Below, piece by piece: positions 12,358 to 24,867 of a stretch of 64,000 bases of DNA. A model generated the notes under the pieces. That model saw only the letters and a program-made list of their open reading frames with translations. It was not told the DNA's origin and did no database searches. The DNA lies in contig OX344761.1 of the NCBI GenBank assembly GCA_947034895.1, positions 75,019,839 to 75,083,838 on the forward strand, in the 5' to 3' direction. The translations under genes were made by a program, and so were the position numbers. The number at the start of each line of letters is the position of its first letter. The stretch's first letter is position 1. The DNA is from Rhytidiadelphus loreus. Taxonomy: Eukaryota > Streptophyta > Bryopsida > Hypnales > Hylocomiaceae.

Positions 12358-12644
12358 TTCACGCAGGGCAACCACAAGAGTAGCATCATAGCTCGAACTA
12401 GAACCGCAGGATGGGTGCGTACGACGATGGCGGTACAGGCGGCCATGGCGATGCCGAAGAAGATAAACCCTTCCTTCCACAACCGAAGCAACGATGTTGT
12501 CGATGATCGAATTGAAATGAAGGAGCCGTGGCTATGGCGACGGAGTTTCAAGAGCACAGGCAAGCCATGATCATCCACTACCGCGCCGACGACGGGCCGA
12601 CCGAGTCGATCACTTGGTCGGTCGGAAAGTAGGCAGGTTGACAC
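12358..12644. promoter_or_regulatory. 5' leader and promoter of the cyclophilin gene
   Basis: Moderately GC-rich. On the minus strand it carries the upstream reading frame that starts at 12444. No further gene was recognised. Confidence 0.4.
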
Positions 12645-12676
12645 GCCAGCAACCCAGCAACCCAGCAACCCAGGTG
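12645..12676. repeat. Short tandem repeat (CAGCAACC)n
   Basis: About three and a half tandem copies of an 8-bp unit CAGCAACC lie just upstream of the cyclophilin leader. Confidence 0.8.
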
Positions 12677-13158
12677 GCAGTTCTTCTTTGCAAGCTAGGT
12701 CTCTTTTGCTAGAAGAAAATTGGAAGAAAAGGAAGGTTACGGTAAAGGCACCCATAACCAATCAAATAAGAAATTTTGGACATGATGTGGGGTAATTTAG
12801 TGAAAGGTAAAGAAAATATTTTCAAAGGTGCATTGATAGAAATGATGAGGATTGCAAAAAAATTAGAAATTTTATCACTTGAACTGAAATTACTATGAAT
12901 TTTAGGAGGCAAAAAGTGCACCAAACCCATACCCAATGTCTAAACTCTTCCAATTGTGATCATTCAAGAACTACATTCCCACTCATTGCTTCCTACTTTC
13001 TTGCTCACTTATGTATCAAGAACTTATTGGTCCAAACCTTGAAAAAGGAAAAAAAAACGCATTCCAAGGAGAAAACAAAAATCTATCCATCCTTGGTTGG
13101 AAATACACCACCCTATTGATTGCTGATGGGGTGTTGGTTAGTAATGGGTGCCTTCATC

Positions 13159-14065
13159 TTAACCCCTAAAGGACCAAGACCTTTTCTCTATCAAAAAACA
13201 CTCAAAATTGCCATTTCTATAGCAAAGAATTAAAATTTTGAAATTACTTTTTTTGTACATCTAACTATAGGATACTACACCTAATTAGTATGAGAAAGTG
13301 TGGAAAAAATTTCAAAAATTTTAAACGCACAGATTGCAAGATATCTACATTGAAAGTGAAAAAAACAAAATTTTCAACACATTGTGGGACTAGATTATTT
13401 GACTTTGAACCTTCTTAAATCAAATTTTTTGTACTAAAGAGTTTTGAACTTTAAATCATTATGGTGAGGAATTGAATTGAGAATCTAGGAGGAAAATAAA
13501 ATAAAAAAAGCTAAATTTTCATTCTTTAAAAAATTAGTTAAGTAAAAGTAGGTAGGAAGATCTAAATTATTAATATCTCTAAAATGGAATTAAAACACAC
13601 TAATCCTAATGGTGAGATTGTTTTAGGAGGAAAGTTAAACCATGTGGAACTTCTTCTTTTTTTAAATTGTAAAATTTACATTTAGAAATGAATCCTACAA
13701 GTTATTTTTCCAAAGAGATGCTCTAATTGCCCAAAAAACAAGATTGTCCATAACTTTTTCATAACAAATCCATATAGAATGAATCAAAGCTTCCCATATA
13801 GAAAAAAAAAAATCTATAAGAAAAAAAAAGTTTAAATTTAAATCTTGAAATATTTTTTTGTTGCCCCCTCTCCTTGTTTTGAGCTTATTTGGACATAACT
13901 TTTCTTCCTAGCTACCAATTGAAAAAATAATAATATTCCCATGAAGCTAATCATTTTTTCTATCTTCAAAAAATGTTTCAAAAAATCATGACAAAAATTC
14001 AGCCCATAGGTACTTGCCCAAAATTCCATTTGTCCACCGATAGGACAACAGTCCTTTAAAGGTCT
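13159..14065. mobile_element. Dispersed TTAACCCCTAAAGG family, copy A2
   Basis: Begins TTAACCCCTAAAGGACC and ends near GGACAACAGTCCTTTAAAGG, a degenerate inverted match. Its interior matches, in inverse orientation, copies at 51359-52200 and 53464-54793, and in the same orientation 23158-24107. Shared marks include 'tggaaaaaatttcaaaaatt', 'tttgggcaatctaagc' (inverse) and 'acctacttctactt' (inverse). It has no coding frame. It looks like a non-autonomous DNA transposon family. Exact ends and target duplication are not settled. Confidence 0.55.
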
Positions 14066-15730
14066 GAATAAAGTGTCAATTGAAAATGAATAAGTATCTA
14101 AAGGAGATGACCCATTTCCAATCCACCTCCCATTTTTGTAGCTTAGATTGCTTATTTTTTATTAGCTATGTTGTAGATGACAACTGATGTACATCAAGAA
14201 CAACAAAAATGTCTAGAAGGTGTACGTTGAAAACATATGATGATCACAACAAGTACATTGAAAGCCACAATGATCACTTACATCGATTTTGTAACTAGCC
14301 TATGGTTGGAAATTCGTTTACCTATGTATCGAGAATGGGACAAATAGAATCTCGAAGAAAAAATTTATGGTAATTTTGTTTTTGAGGGAAAAAATGTCAA
14401 AAATTATGAAATTCTTCTTAAATCTTTTTTTCTACATGGAAAACTTTTTCCTCAAGCTTCCCCAAGCTATAGATGGGTAAAATTGTTAGTGGTTGGAAAT
14501 AGATAATCTTCTTGATAAGCCTCAATCTATCTAAATATTGTATGCATTTGAACATTGTTACATGTTGGGGGGGAGGGATTATCAAAAACATCATTTATTC
14601 TTTGTTCAAGGAAAAATTGTTAAGTGAATATTCATCATGATGCTCCATACTTTATAAATACTTCATGAAAACCTTGTACACTTTTCACTCCACACTACTT
14701 ACAAAGGCATATTAATATGGGCTTCACATTCAAATACATCTAAATGGGCCCTACAGCTGCAAGGTCAAAAAAAGCATTAAACAACATGAAACCTCTTCTA
14801 ATACATATCCAAATCACTCTACAAAGGTTTTTCATCTAGGTCTTCCATCTTCATCACCAGTTGGTACTTCAAAAGATGTAGTTCGGCCTCATGTAGAATG
14901 ATCATTATCTCTTTTGATCATTATCATTATCATTATCATTATCATTATCTCCTCAGCACACCATGCATTATGAAATTCCTATTCACATTTTTGGTGGATT
15001 TCTATTATAGCCTACTTTGACCTCTTGCAAAATTAATTTTGATACGTTGTATTGACCTCAAATTTTTGAATTCTACATGTAAATTTTATAGTAAATTTTA
15101 ATTATTATAGTTTATCTATTAAATTTCGTTTCATGCCAACACAATGAGTGTTGCAAAATTATAAGGTTGTTTTCAATTTCAACTTTTTGTGATTAATGAG
15201 ATGAAAGCTATGAAGAGTTTTGTTTTATGGCCTATGAGAAGGCAATAGTAACATAAAAATATTTAAACTCTTTTCAGATTGAAGGTACTAACTTTTATAC
15301 AAAACCCAAAAATTAGGACATGTGAATGTGTTGTTTATTGCATTATTTTCACCATTGCAATTGCCATTTCTCAAACCCAAGTCAAAGTAATTATTGATTT
15401 AGTTTTTCTTTCATCATTTACCACCTTTCATTTAATTTTTTTTTAATATAAAATGAATACAAATTTTTCAACATGTTGTCTGAAATATGCAGATTTGCAT
15501 ACTTCTCCTAATTCCCTAATTAATGGAAGTTTGTGTTAATACTGCACTAATTGAATACTAATTACAAAGAAGCCGACAACAAAAATATCTATGTATTGTA
15601 CGTGAAAGAAAATTTTAAAATCTTTAAAATTCAAAATAGTTGAAATTATAGAATATTTGTGGCCTAATAATTTCACACCAACAATGATTTCAATTTAATT
15701 TTGTGTGCTTCCAATTAGTCCATAAGGCTT
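14066..15730. other. AT-rich intergenic DNA, one microsatellite
   Basis: No gene was seen. A microsatellite of TTATCA/ATCATT units runs at about 14915-14950. A G7 run is at about 14569. Confidence 0.5.
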
Positions 15731-16251
15731 AGATAAGGTAAAGTTGCCTATGATAGATAGAATTAGTTTTTTTGTCTTGATGCCATTAGCAAAAAATTTA
15801 GACTTTTCTTTTATACAAAAAAAAATATGAGAAATGAAGGAAGCAACTGGAATTTTATTTTTTGGATAAAAAATGAAATTTTTAGGAATTTTTGAAGTGT
15901 GCTATCTTGTTAGCCCAAAGAGTCTATAGACTACCCCAAATCAACAGAAAAGTGTTTCCATGATGGTCATCTTACAACCTAATGCAATCACAACATTATC
16001 TAACATGGCTACAAGATTTTCTAATATGGATATGACATGAAGGAATAAAAAATAATTTTTTACTACTAGTTTACACTAGAAAGGTGTACGCATTCACTAA
16101 TAACTCCATGACCATCTTCCAAGGCATTGATTATGGCCACAAATGAGCCAAATGTAGTCCTAGTTCCATTTATTAGAAAAAAATTTGCCATGGGATGATG
16201 TAAGACTCCAATGCATTAGGTAGTTTGTCTTTTATAGGTTGGTTTATCTTA
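15731..16251. mobile_element. Two-copy inverted-end element family D, copy D2
   Basis: The left end AGATAAGGTAAAGTTGCCTA and the inverse right end ggttggtttatctta resemble the 28-bp inverted ends of the copy at 55720-56261. The interiors match in opposite orientation, for example 'agtctatagactacccc' here against 'ggggtagtctacagact' there, and 'gatggtcatcttac' against 'gtaagatggccat'. No conserved long open frame. Confidence 0.65.
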
Positions 16252-17045
16252 GTCGCCAATTCCAATAGACACTCCATTCATACCAGAATTTTTTTGTATC
16301 TTTGTGTGTTTGCAAGGTCTCTTCTTTCTTTGGATCTGACAAAAAAAAATTTGGAAACAAAAATAAAAATAAAATATCTCTCCCCTTAACACAACCGTTG
16401 ATGGTTACATGCAACAATGTAAAGCCCTAGTAAAAAATTTATATTTTATATTTATTTTATATTTCAGATTAGAGTTACTCTTCTTCTTACTCCCTACTTC
16501 CGATTAAGGTTACCATTTAAGAGCTGATTGCCTTTTGGGGGAAGCTAAACTCCTTAAAATAATTTTCAGTAAATTTTTGCAGGAAGAAAAATGGAATTAG
16601 CATCTAACCCAAGTCGTTTCATATTTTTTGGACCTTTGTAGAATTAGTTACGATTTTTTTGAAGTTGAAACACATGGGACACTAAAAGACCATCTCTCGA
16701 AATGTACCCCTCCCTCATGATCGCTTATAGAGCATGGGCACTTTTATAGCATGGGCACTTTTAGAGCACGCTACCTTAGTTGTCCAAACAAATTCGGGGA
16801 ATTTTTTCACTGATAATGAATGATAATGATCTGTTCATCGATATCGATGAATGCTTCAGTTATCATTGACGATGGACTTGTGTGGATGTATATTTTGCTT
16901 ATGCGTGCCGCCGCGACCGCGTCAGCTGAGATGAATGAGAATTGCTTCATCGTCGATTCCTTCTACCGGTCAGCGTCTGCTCTGTTTTTTTAGCTCCCGC
17001 CTCCTTGTCTGGCTTGTGGCGCCTTAAATTGATTGGGAAGATTAT
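16252..17045. promoter_or_regulatory. Upstream region of the unrecognised gene at 17046
   Basis: AT-rich to about 16780, then more balanced composition towards the start codon at 17046. This fits a promoter and 5' UTR. It contains a short tandem duplication of 'gagcatgggcacttttatagcatgggcacttttagagca' type at about 16730-16770. Confidence 0.4.
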
Positions 17046-18188
17046 ATGGCGCCTTTGCGCGGCGAAGTACAGTTTGAATCCTTAGTCTCCACAGTCCTTC
17101 GACACAATCTTCAAAGCCACAGGGAACTTCTCCTCTACGGAAAATACAAGAGTGTGCGATATAATGGCTTCTCCTTCGGGTAGGTGTCTAATTTTCAAAT
17201 GCAAGAGTTCAATTCAGTACCATTGTCAGGCTTTGGGGACGGAATTGGAAGATCCTCACTGATTTTGCTTACGATGTAAATTTCGGTGAAGAAGATGTTA
17301 TGTTGTTTTTGCGGAAGTAACTTTTTTCTACCTCGTGGTGTATCAAATGATATGACGATAAGCTCGCACAGTGGTTGAACGAGGAGTTTTGTTCGTGGTT
17401 TCATGGTTTGTTAGGACAAGTCATTATCGTTGTGCCGATATTCAGAAGGTCAGCATCGATGGAATCTAATTCAACTGAAATCGCTTCTATACAGAGAACT
17501 TCCTGGATGGGAACTCGGCTGTCATTCCTGCTCTCACGGACTATGACGCAGAATTTTCTCAACAGATGCTGCAGGGAGCTGAATCCTCGTTTCAGAAGCC
17601 GCTCGGAGCTGATACGGAGTCTACCAAGTCTTACAAGTCCGCTGAACGAGCAAAACTGGCCACAATTTCTCTGAAGGATTACATGCTTGTGTTCAACCGT
17701 CTCACCGATGGGAAAGGAAATGTCGTGCAACCGAATTGTGATATCAAGTTGTTCACCTGCGCACAGCTCAGATCGGTACGATACCGTTACGAAATTCCCT
17801 CTCAAACATATCCTCTGGCGTATCTGTCTTGGATATTTTTCTGTTCTAGCACAGCACAGACATGAACCTAATTGTCTTCGAGCCACCATTTAAAATTTAT
17901 CAGGCCCTCTTGCGAATTTGATACCACCGATGCCCTTATTATTCGTTGTGACAGGTTTTACGACTTAATGGCTTAAAGACTTCGTTGAAGACCAAGGTTT
18001 TTACGTTTGAACTTCATACCCCTCGCTTTTCTTTGAAATTTTGCCAAGTGTCATGTAGAACACTGGATCCTGGAGTATTTATGAAAATCAAAGGTCAATG
18101 TATTCATGTGATCAACCCTGGGACCCTGGGACACATAGTGGCCATATCGACAATACTCGCCGTGCTTTGTGGGATTTGTGATTTATGA
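17046..18188 (+). CDS. Unrecognised four-exon protein with hydrophobic C-terminus
   Basis: I do not recognise the family. Four exons read by eye fit together in phase: 17046-17179, 17230-17285, 17495-17775 and 17955-18188, with donors GTAGGT, GTGAAG and GTACGA and acceptors GTCAG, ATACAG and GACAG. They give 234 residues beginning MAPLRGEVQFESLVSTVLRH. The middle part is polar and mixed-charge (FLDGNSAVIPALTDYDAEF, LKDYMLVFNRLTDGKGN). The last 25 residues contain a hydrophobic run (GHIVAISTILAVLCGI) that could be a C-terminal membrane anchor. Codon use and base composition differ from the AT-rich flanks, supporting a real gene. The last exon could instead splice on near FSLKFCQ (GTGTCA), which would remove the anchor. 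No neighbour suggests a role. Confidence 0.5.
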
Positions 18189-19623
18189 GGGTCCGTTGAC
18201 ACCCGATTCGCGAAAGATAAGAGCCCTTAAAAAATTACTTAAAAATTTCATGTCGTCTACCGGTTTCTCGAATTTTCTAAAAGGGGGTGGGACAAGTAGT
18301 AGAGAAATTATGTGTTTTATTTTGGTTTCACTGAATAGACACGTACACTATATAAGTTCTATGACGGAGACGTAGACATTACACTTTCAGTTCCAGAGTG
18401 ACTATTCCAAGTCGTCAAAGTGACACCCTTAGTACTTGTAGTCTTGTACTGCTCGACAGAAATTTTCTAAGTTGTGCTTCAGTAGAAACGGATGAAATCC
18501 CGAGTTCAATTCATTTCAGGCGCACAAATGGAAGCCGGTAATAGATAGCATCGATTTGACAAAGTTTTGATGTCAGACTTGAGTTCATTGTCATATTTCA
18601 GTTGCATAGATTTAAGGATCAGAAATCAATAGCTCTCCTGGGTTTTCAACATTCACAAATGCCTCCACCTTACCGAGCGGAATTGACTCTGACTTCATCC
18701 TAACGTTATTAAGATTTTTGGACTATTTAATCTTGAAACGTCGTCGTCCAGCAACTCTCACACAACATTCTGGTATAACTTACAAAATTCTGGTCAAATC
18801 GTGTGTATAGAATAATTTGTTCCTCTCGTTGGTTGGGGTTGAGCTCTGGAACCCTTCCATGCTGGGCCCTCTGGAGCCAAGAAACATTACTGATGAAGAA
18901 ATGAAGGAGGATCTGCACGTTCTCCAATGGTGACAACCTAGCAGTGCCGGTTAATTCATGATTCCCGTCAGTCTCCCGTTTTCAACAAGGCACAACGTGA
19001 TCAGACATTAGACCGTCATGCTGAAGACGTTAGCAGCACTTGGAAGTTGGAAGTACTCTCGAGATGGAGAGCCTTACAGTTTGTTAAAATCTCAATAAAA
19101 TTTCTTTGTAGCAAGATCTTACCTAGTACCCCGGGTTACCTATTCTGTGCCAGTGAATGGCCCTGATTCAAAAAGCAATCAGATGAGAATGATCACCATA
19201 CACGCTGCAGTCTCGTTTACTTATTATTTTTTTCAATCAGATTTTCCATGTTGCACAAAGTTACTTACGGAAGTATGCATACACTCTAAGAGAACTCATT
19301 CAGGTACAGCATATTCATACCGCTTTTGGTGATATTTTCAAGCTAAAAAGTGCTTGAAACAGGTCCGGAAGCATTGGAGAATTTTCATCATCAAATCCTG
19401 AATAACAGAGAGAGGTAGAGAGATAAGAAATATGCTCACAATTGAAAATAATTCAGGAAGAGACGACTCGGAGTCCCTGCTGTGCAGATAGAGTATGGGC
19501 AGGAATTACTACAGTAGCGATCTCCACCTCAGCACCTCGATTTGAACGACTTCTAAATCAAAAGAAGGACCGCGGTAACAGGAGGGGCGACTAATTGATC
19601 TCGTACCGACTGTCCAACAGTTC
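18189..19623. other. Intergenic region, nothing recognised
   Basis: Moderate AT content with no long open frame carrying a recognisable domain. The right end probably holds the 3' UTR of the universal stress protein gene. Confidence 0.4.
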
Positions 19624-20538
19624 TTAGAGGCTGGGCGGTATCTTAACAATGGTGACAGGGCAGGGCACATTGTTGGTCACATAGTTGCTGACGCTCCCCA
19701 GGATGGTCCTGCCAAAAACACAAGGGAAAGATGAGCATGGAGGTTGATCCATGGCATGTCAACAACTTCGCGAAGGAGTCCTGGAGAAAATTTACTGAGA
19801 ATTTATAATACCTTTTCAGGGCGCTGAGGCCTCGGCATCCCATAACAAGGAAATCAAGAGGTGCATCCACAGCAGCGCTGCACAGCTTCTCCTTGGGGTC
19901 TCCCCAATACACCTTGAACACCACGACAATCTGCACCCAGACATGGCCATGATAAATAATCTCTCAGCTTCAGCCTCTGCTTCTGCTTCTCCTACATGAC
20001 ACAGAAGTTCTACTCATTCTATCTCAATTGTATGGTACATTCCAAATGAACGCTGCATGGGGCAGTGGATTTGCGGAGGGACTTTGGCAAGTAAGAGGGG
20101 TTGCACAATTACCTTCTTGGCTGTGGCCTCGTGAAGAGCGTTGATCAATTCTTCATCAAGCTTCAGTTCATACTTCTCCTGGTTCTGTAGGTCCATAGCG
20201 GCCGCCATCGGAATGAACGCTGCACAATCAACACCCATCAAACACCCCGACAGCAAGCTTCAGCATCCTATAGCAAAATAAGAGTCTAGACCGGCTGTTG
20301 TTACTTGTTACGCAGGGGGGATATTGAAGAAGTAGGATTGTGCGAAGAGACGGCGCTTACGGGAGCCTGAAGCTTCCCAAAGAGCTGCTTGACCTTCTTC
20401 GAGAAGAGGATCCTTGTTCACCACCAGCACTACGAGGTGATCATTTGGGCGGACGCAATTGTCGATGGCCCACTTCAACGCATATCTACTGTTTGCTGAG
20501 TAGTCCAACGCCACTCCGATATACCTCTCCCCATTCAT
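19624..20538 (-). CDS. Universal stress protein (UspA-type ATP-binding fold)
   Basis: Small soluble alpha/beta protein of the Usp family. Plant members respond to stress and many bind ATP. Exons: 20538-20361, 20219-20113, 19930-19812 and 19708-19624, in phase, giving 162 residues, the normal length for a single-domain plant USP. Strand beta-1 is ERYIGVALDYSANSRYALKW with the conserved Asp. PNDHLVVLVV is the second strand. The MJ0577-type ATP motif G-x2-G-x9-G-S is present as GCRGLSALKRTILGS, followed by VSNYVTNNVPCPVTIVK. The start at 20538 is the only ATG before the first strand and gives the standard N-terminus. Stop is TAA. Nothing unusual was seen. Confidence 0.93.
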
Positions 20539-21374
20539 CTTCGATCGCCACCAGCAGCCCCTCCTTCCTCAATGCTCAACCTGCGCATCAGACAACGAGG
20601 AACTTCATCTATCCCGGACGGCAGTACGTCACGAAGGTATGGGACGTGCGTTAACCTCATTCACGAATGTATTACTACTTCAAAGTGGCACGTGATCTTT
20701 CCATCATCGGTGGCTGATTCTCTTCCTCTCAAAATTTTCCTACGAGGCTCGATTAATTGGTCAAATGCCGGTCTCAAAGCTTTGAAAGAATTGAACGTTG
20801 TGACTTATCTACCCGTACGTAATTCAGCCTTGCAAGCTTGCTTATTAAACGATATGATTTGCACTTCACAGGACCTACTTTATATACACAGTTAAGAAAT
20901 CACTCAGAGTCATGTCTCCGCAAGAATCAAGTTTAAGTGACGAGTGCTCTTGAATTCTTACCCCTGACACACGAGATGTGCGATGGAGCTAGCCTATCGA
21001 AGATGGACCACAAATTTACAAGCTGAATGCAAACAAAGAGAGAAGGGTCGAAGTTCGTACTCAATTCCTTCTGGACCTTGCACAAACGGGCGAGCACACT
21101 CTGTACAACCCGCAGTTGGCGAGCCACAATGCATGCAGTCCTGGAAATCGTGAACTAAGCACTCCCGAAACTCTACATGCACCAGTGTAAGTAGAAAGGC
21201 GTTCGCTGCACAAGGGCGGGTTGCTGCAAGGAAGGGAAAGGAGGAAGTTCCGATGCCACACGCAGTCGCCACATGACCATCCCATGTTGGAGCCATTCGT
21301 TTTCTGAGTCACCGAAGAGGTGTTTCCATAAGGACTTGCAGGTAAGCCCCAGTGCAATCTTGAGTGTCAAAATA
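20539..21374. promoter_or_regulatory. Upstream region of the universal stress protein gene
   Basis: Probably promoter and 5' UTR. Open frames of up to about 107 codons occur on both strands, but none has family resemblance or splice support. Confidence 0.35.
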
Positions 21375-21667
21375 CAGTATAACTTCTCTAAAGTGAACTT
21401 CTGTAAGCAAGTAACTTCTCTAAAGTGATGTTATTCCTTGATTCCGTCCCAGGCTGGACGCATTGAAGATGTACAAAATAAGGAAAAAAGGAAAAGCAAC
21501 TTTCACTGAATGTGGTATCCAAATGTCACTTTGGTGAATGTGACTTCCAAAAATCTTCAAACGTCATTAATGTCACAGCCCCTCTGACTCCCAAAGCAAT
21601 AACCTCTGTAATGTGATATTCTCCTTTGGTCCCTAAACTATTAAGTTACCCTATGGAAGTTCTACTG
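21375..21667. mobile_element. Emigrant/pogo-like MITE (293 bp)
   Basis: Starts CAGTATAACTTCTCTAAAGT and ends with the inverse of CAGTAGAACTTCCATAGGG, flanked on both sides by TA. This resembles the plant Emigrant MITE ends (CAGTAAAACCTCTATA) moved by pogo-type Tc1/mariner transposases at TA targets. Internal repeats of the 'acttctctaaagtga' motif occur near the left end. It has no coding capacity. Confidence 0.75.
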
Positions 21668-23157
21668 TATTTTGTCTCCATTGCAACAAAGATGGCCATG
21701 TGGCGAACTCATGGTGTACCTTGACGAAGATGGTCATGGCCAACTTTGTTGTTGTTGGATGAATTCCTAATGAAGGACCTCAACTAAGTTAAAATGGTGT
21801 TTTCAAGATGAATGCCTTCCAGTGTTTACTTATTTGGTAAATAAATAATTGCATGGGTACAATTCTAATCACAGTGATATTAGGCTTGTTGTTTTAGGGG
21901 TAATGGTTGTATGAATGAAAGTGTTCATTTCCATACCATATAAACAAAATAAAAGGAAGGTTTTTGAAGGTTCAATTAATATTCGGACTTGCCTACCGGG
22001 TTGCCTACTTGCTTGTCTCAATAGGATACTCTTTGGTATTACCATAGATAAACTTTAACACGGACATTTTTCTCTTGAATATTTAATTTTCTCTAAAAAG
22101 CAAGTTTGGTTAGATTCTTAAAATAGATATACTCCACAAAAATCTTTCTTTTCATACATAAATTTTTAAAAATACCAAAACTATTGGTAACTATTTTTAT
22201 AAATGTTTTTCTTTAAATCTACTCAAAGGGTATACGTCAATAGTATTTATATTTGGGAGTCAACAATTCCACCAAATACTATTGTTTCTTCTACAAATAA
22301 TATGTTGGTACAATAGATGATAGAAATTATTATTCTATTTCACATGGTTGGAATTGAAGTTAATACAAGAGTTGATATAGCAAGTTGCATAGGTATGAAT
22401 TAAAACTCAAGTTTCAAACAATGTTGTCAAAAGAGGTGATTGAGTAAATATCAATTTCAAAGAAGCTCCAGAGCATCATGTTCACCTTGAAGAGATTGAA
22501 TGAGCTTCTTTTTTCGAAGAAGAAGACGGTCCTAATGGCTAAAGCAATGATGCGCTCTTCATTACTTCCCTAATCATTATGCGCATGTGATATGTGCTAG
22601 TGTGATATTTCTATCCAATCTAGTATCCAATATGTGGATGAATGTTGAAATTTGAAGCGCCACTATATATAACATTTTATATTGCCACTTTGGCACTTCA
22701 TAAGAAATGACCAAAAAATGCCATGATTATATTGTGGTTAATTCCTCCCCCTCCCCTCCAAAATACAGTAATACTTGAATCTACCAAAAACAAAATTCTT
22801 GTATAACAAATTTGATGAAAGTGAAATAAACAATATAGTTGTAGAAAATATCAAGAAAAACATGCAACAATTCAAAAAAAGAGATTTAGTCATTAACCCA
22901 TTAAAGAAAATTTGGGCCCTATTGAGGGCCATTTGATTTTCAACCAATGTGAAAATATAGTGAAATAAAAATATATTAAAATATCAAAATATATTTTTTT
23001 CAATAAATATAAAATATAGAATATAATAACCAATCTGATGAGGCACACAAACTAAAACAAATTGGCAAGATTCTTTGTGACAAAATTTGGGCTAATTTTT
23101 TTTCCATTTGCACATTTGCATGCAATCAAACGGCTTTCCAAAGGATTGAAATTTTCT
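21668..23157. other. AT-rich intergenic DNA with a partial family-B repeat
   Basis: No gene was seen. 22590-22735 repeats part of family B ('atgtggatgaatgttgaaa', 'ttgccactttggcacttcat') in the orientation seen at 63600-63690. Confidence 0.45.
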
Positions 23158-24107
23158 TTAACCCCTAAAAGCCCAAGACTATTTTCACCGGAAATGCTCC
23201 CAAACTACCATTTCTAGTACAAGTACCTAATTTTGAAAAGAAAAACATTTTTGGACACATATAACCATTGGATCTTGTAGTATGTTGACTTGAGAACACA
23301 TGGAAAAAATTTCAGAAATTTTCACCATGTGGATTGCAAGACAAGACGAGCTTTCAAATTCACATAAATCCTTTTTTGGCCCTGCAAAAAACTAGGTAGC
23401 TACACTTCACAAGGTCACATTTTTTATGAAAAAATGTCCAAAATGGTGGTGCTTCTTTGGATTCTTTTTTCTAGAGAAGTTGTCTACATGTTTGAAAATT
23501 TCCACATCATTTGAAATTGTACAATATATAGGGAAAAAAAAATAAGTAGAAAGAAGTAGAGAATGATTCAAAATACAAAATTGTTAAGAATTAGTTATGG
23601 AATTGAAAAATGCCAATTCCAATGGTTTAAATGTTGTGATGAATAATTCACATCCTATGATTTTATTTTTTCCAAAAATCATTGAAAATTGAGTGAAATA
23701 AAGGACTTCAAAGTTTATTTTAGAATAGAGAATCTACAAGACTGCAACTGCCCACAAACTAAAAAATTTCATAACTTTTGACTCATTGATCAAAATGTAA
23801 TGATTCAAATCTTTTTATGCATATATAACTCTAGAAAACCAATTTCAATTTTTTGTTTACGAAAAAAGTGATTTTTTTCTGATCTACTTAGATTGCGCAT
23901 TTACAAAAAGAAATAACATATTAGGCCATAATTTTTTAATCATATTTCCAAATTTCATGAAATTTAGTGCATATGAAAGATATTCCTCGTCCCCACCTTC
24001 TATTAAAATTTCAGCCCAAAACTTGAAAATCTCTAGTCACACACTCACATATACTTGCCCAAAATTTCTATGGTGCCAAAAAATGCATACTGGTCATTTA
24101 GGGTTAA
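23158..24107. mobile_element. Dispersed TTAACCCCTAAAGG family, copy A3
   Basis: Begins TTTAACCCCTAAAAGCCC and ends CTGGTCATTTAGGGTTAA, a clear inverted pair. It is aligned by eye with copy A2 along its length ('tggaaaaaatttcagaaatt', 'gattgcaagac'). It has no conserved coding frame. A second partially duplicated stretch at 24350-24550 repeats 'aagtagaaagaagtagaata' and 'aaaggacttcaaagtttat' from 23545-23725. Confidence 0.55.
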
Positions 24108-24867
24108 TGCTCAAAGATAGTCAGTTTGACACACAAAATTTCTTCTCACAAATATATCAACAGCAACAAACTCTAGTTACAACACTAGATCATAGAAACA
24201 GAAATACAGAGCAATGCACATACCAGTACTCAAAGTACTCAAAATTTGATAAAACTCTCAACCACAAATTTTCCAAGATTCAATTAAATATTTCATATTT
24301 TAGATTCAAGATATTTCAAGATTCAAAAAATATTTCATATTCATGTTTGAAAAAAATAATAAGTAGAAAGAAGTAGAATATGATTTAAATTGTTAAGAAT
24401 TTAGTTATGGAATTGAAAAATGCCAATTTGGATGTTTGCAATGTTGTAATAAACAATCTACACACAATGTTTTTATTTTCTTTCATATATATTGAAAATT
24501 GAGTTAAATAAAGGACTTCAAAGTTTATCTTAGAGGAGAGATTCTATAACTACCTGTAGACTAAAACTCCTCATAACTTTCATGGCTCTTTATAAGGGCT
24601 AAAATAACATTGGAGATGGTTGTGAAGATGGTCCACAAAAAATACTGCATTACAAAGTCCTCTAAAGTACCTACATCTATTTCAAACAAATACCCTTGAA
24701 AATACCTTAAAATGGACACCAAGACAATCTTTGATAAATAAATGCATATTGAATTTGAGAATCTTTTCAATGATAACATCACAACTTGTATCCATTTTAG
24801 GTGATCTATCAAAAATAATTAAAACTTCTAAAAAATTTTGCATACAAAATTAATATTAATATACTAT

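Noticed and set aside
14915..14950. Regularly repeated ATTATC units considered as a CRISPR-like array
   Set aside because: A simple hexanucleotide microsatellite with no spacers, in a eukaryotic genome.
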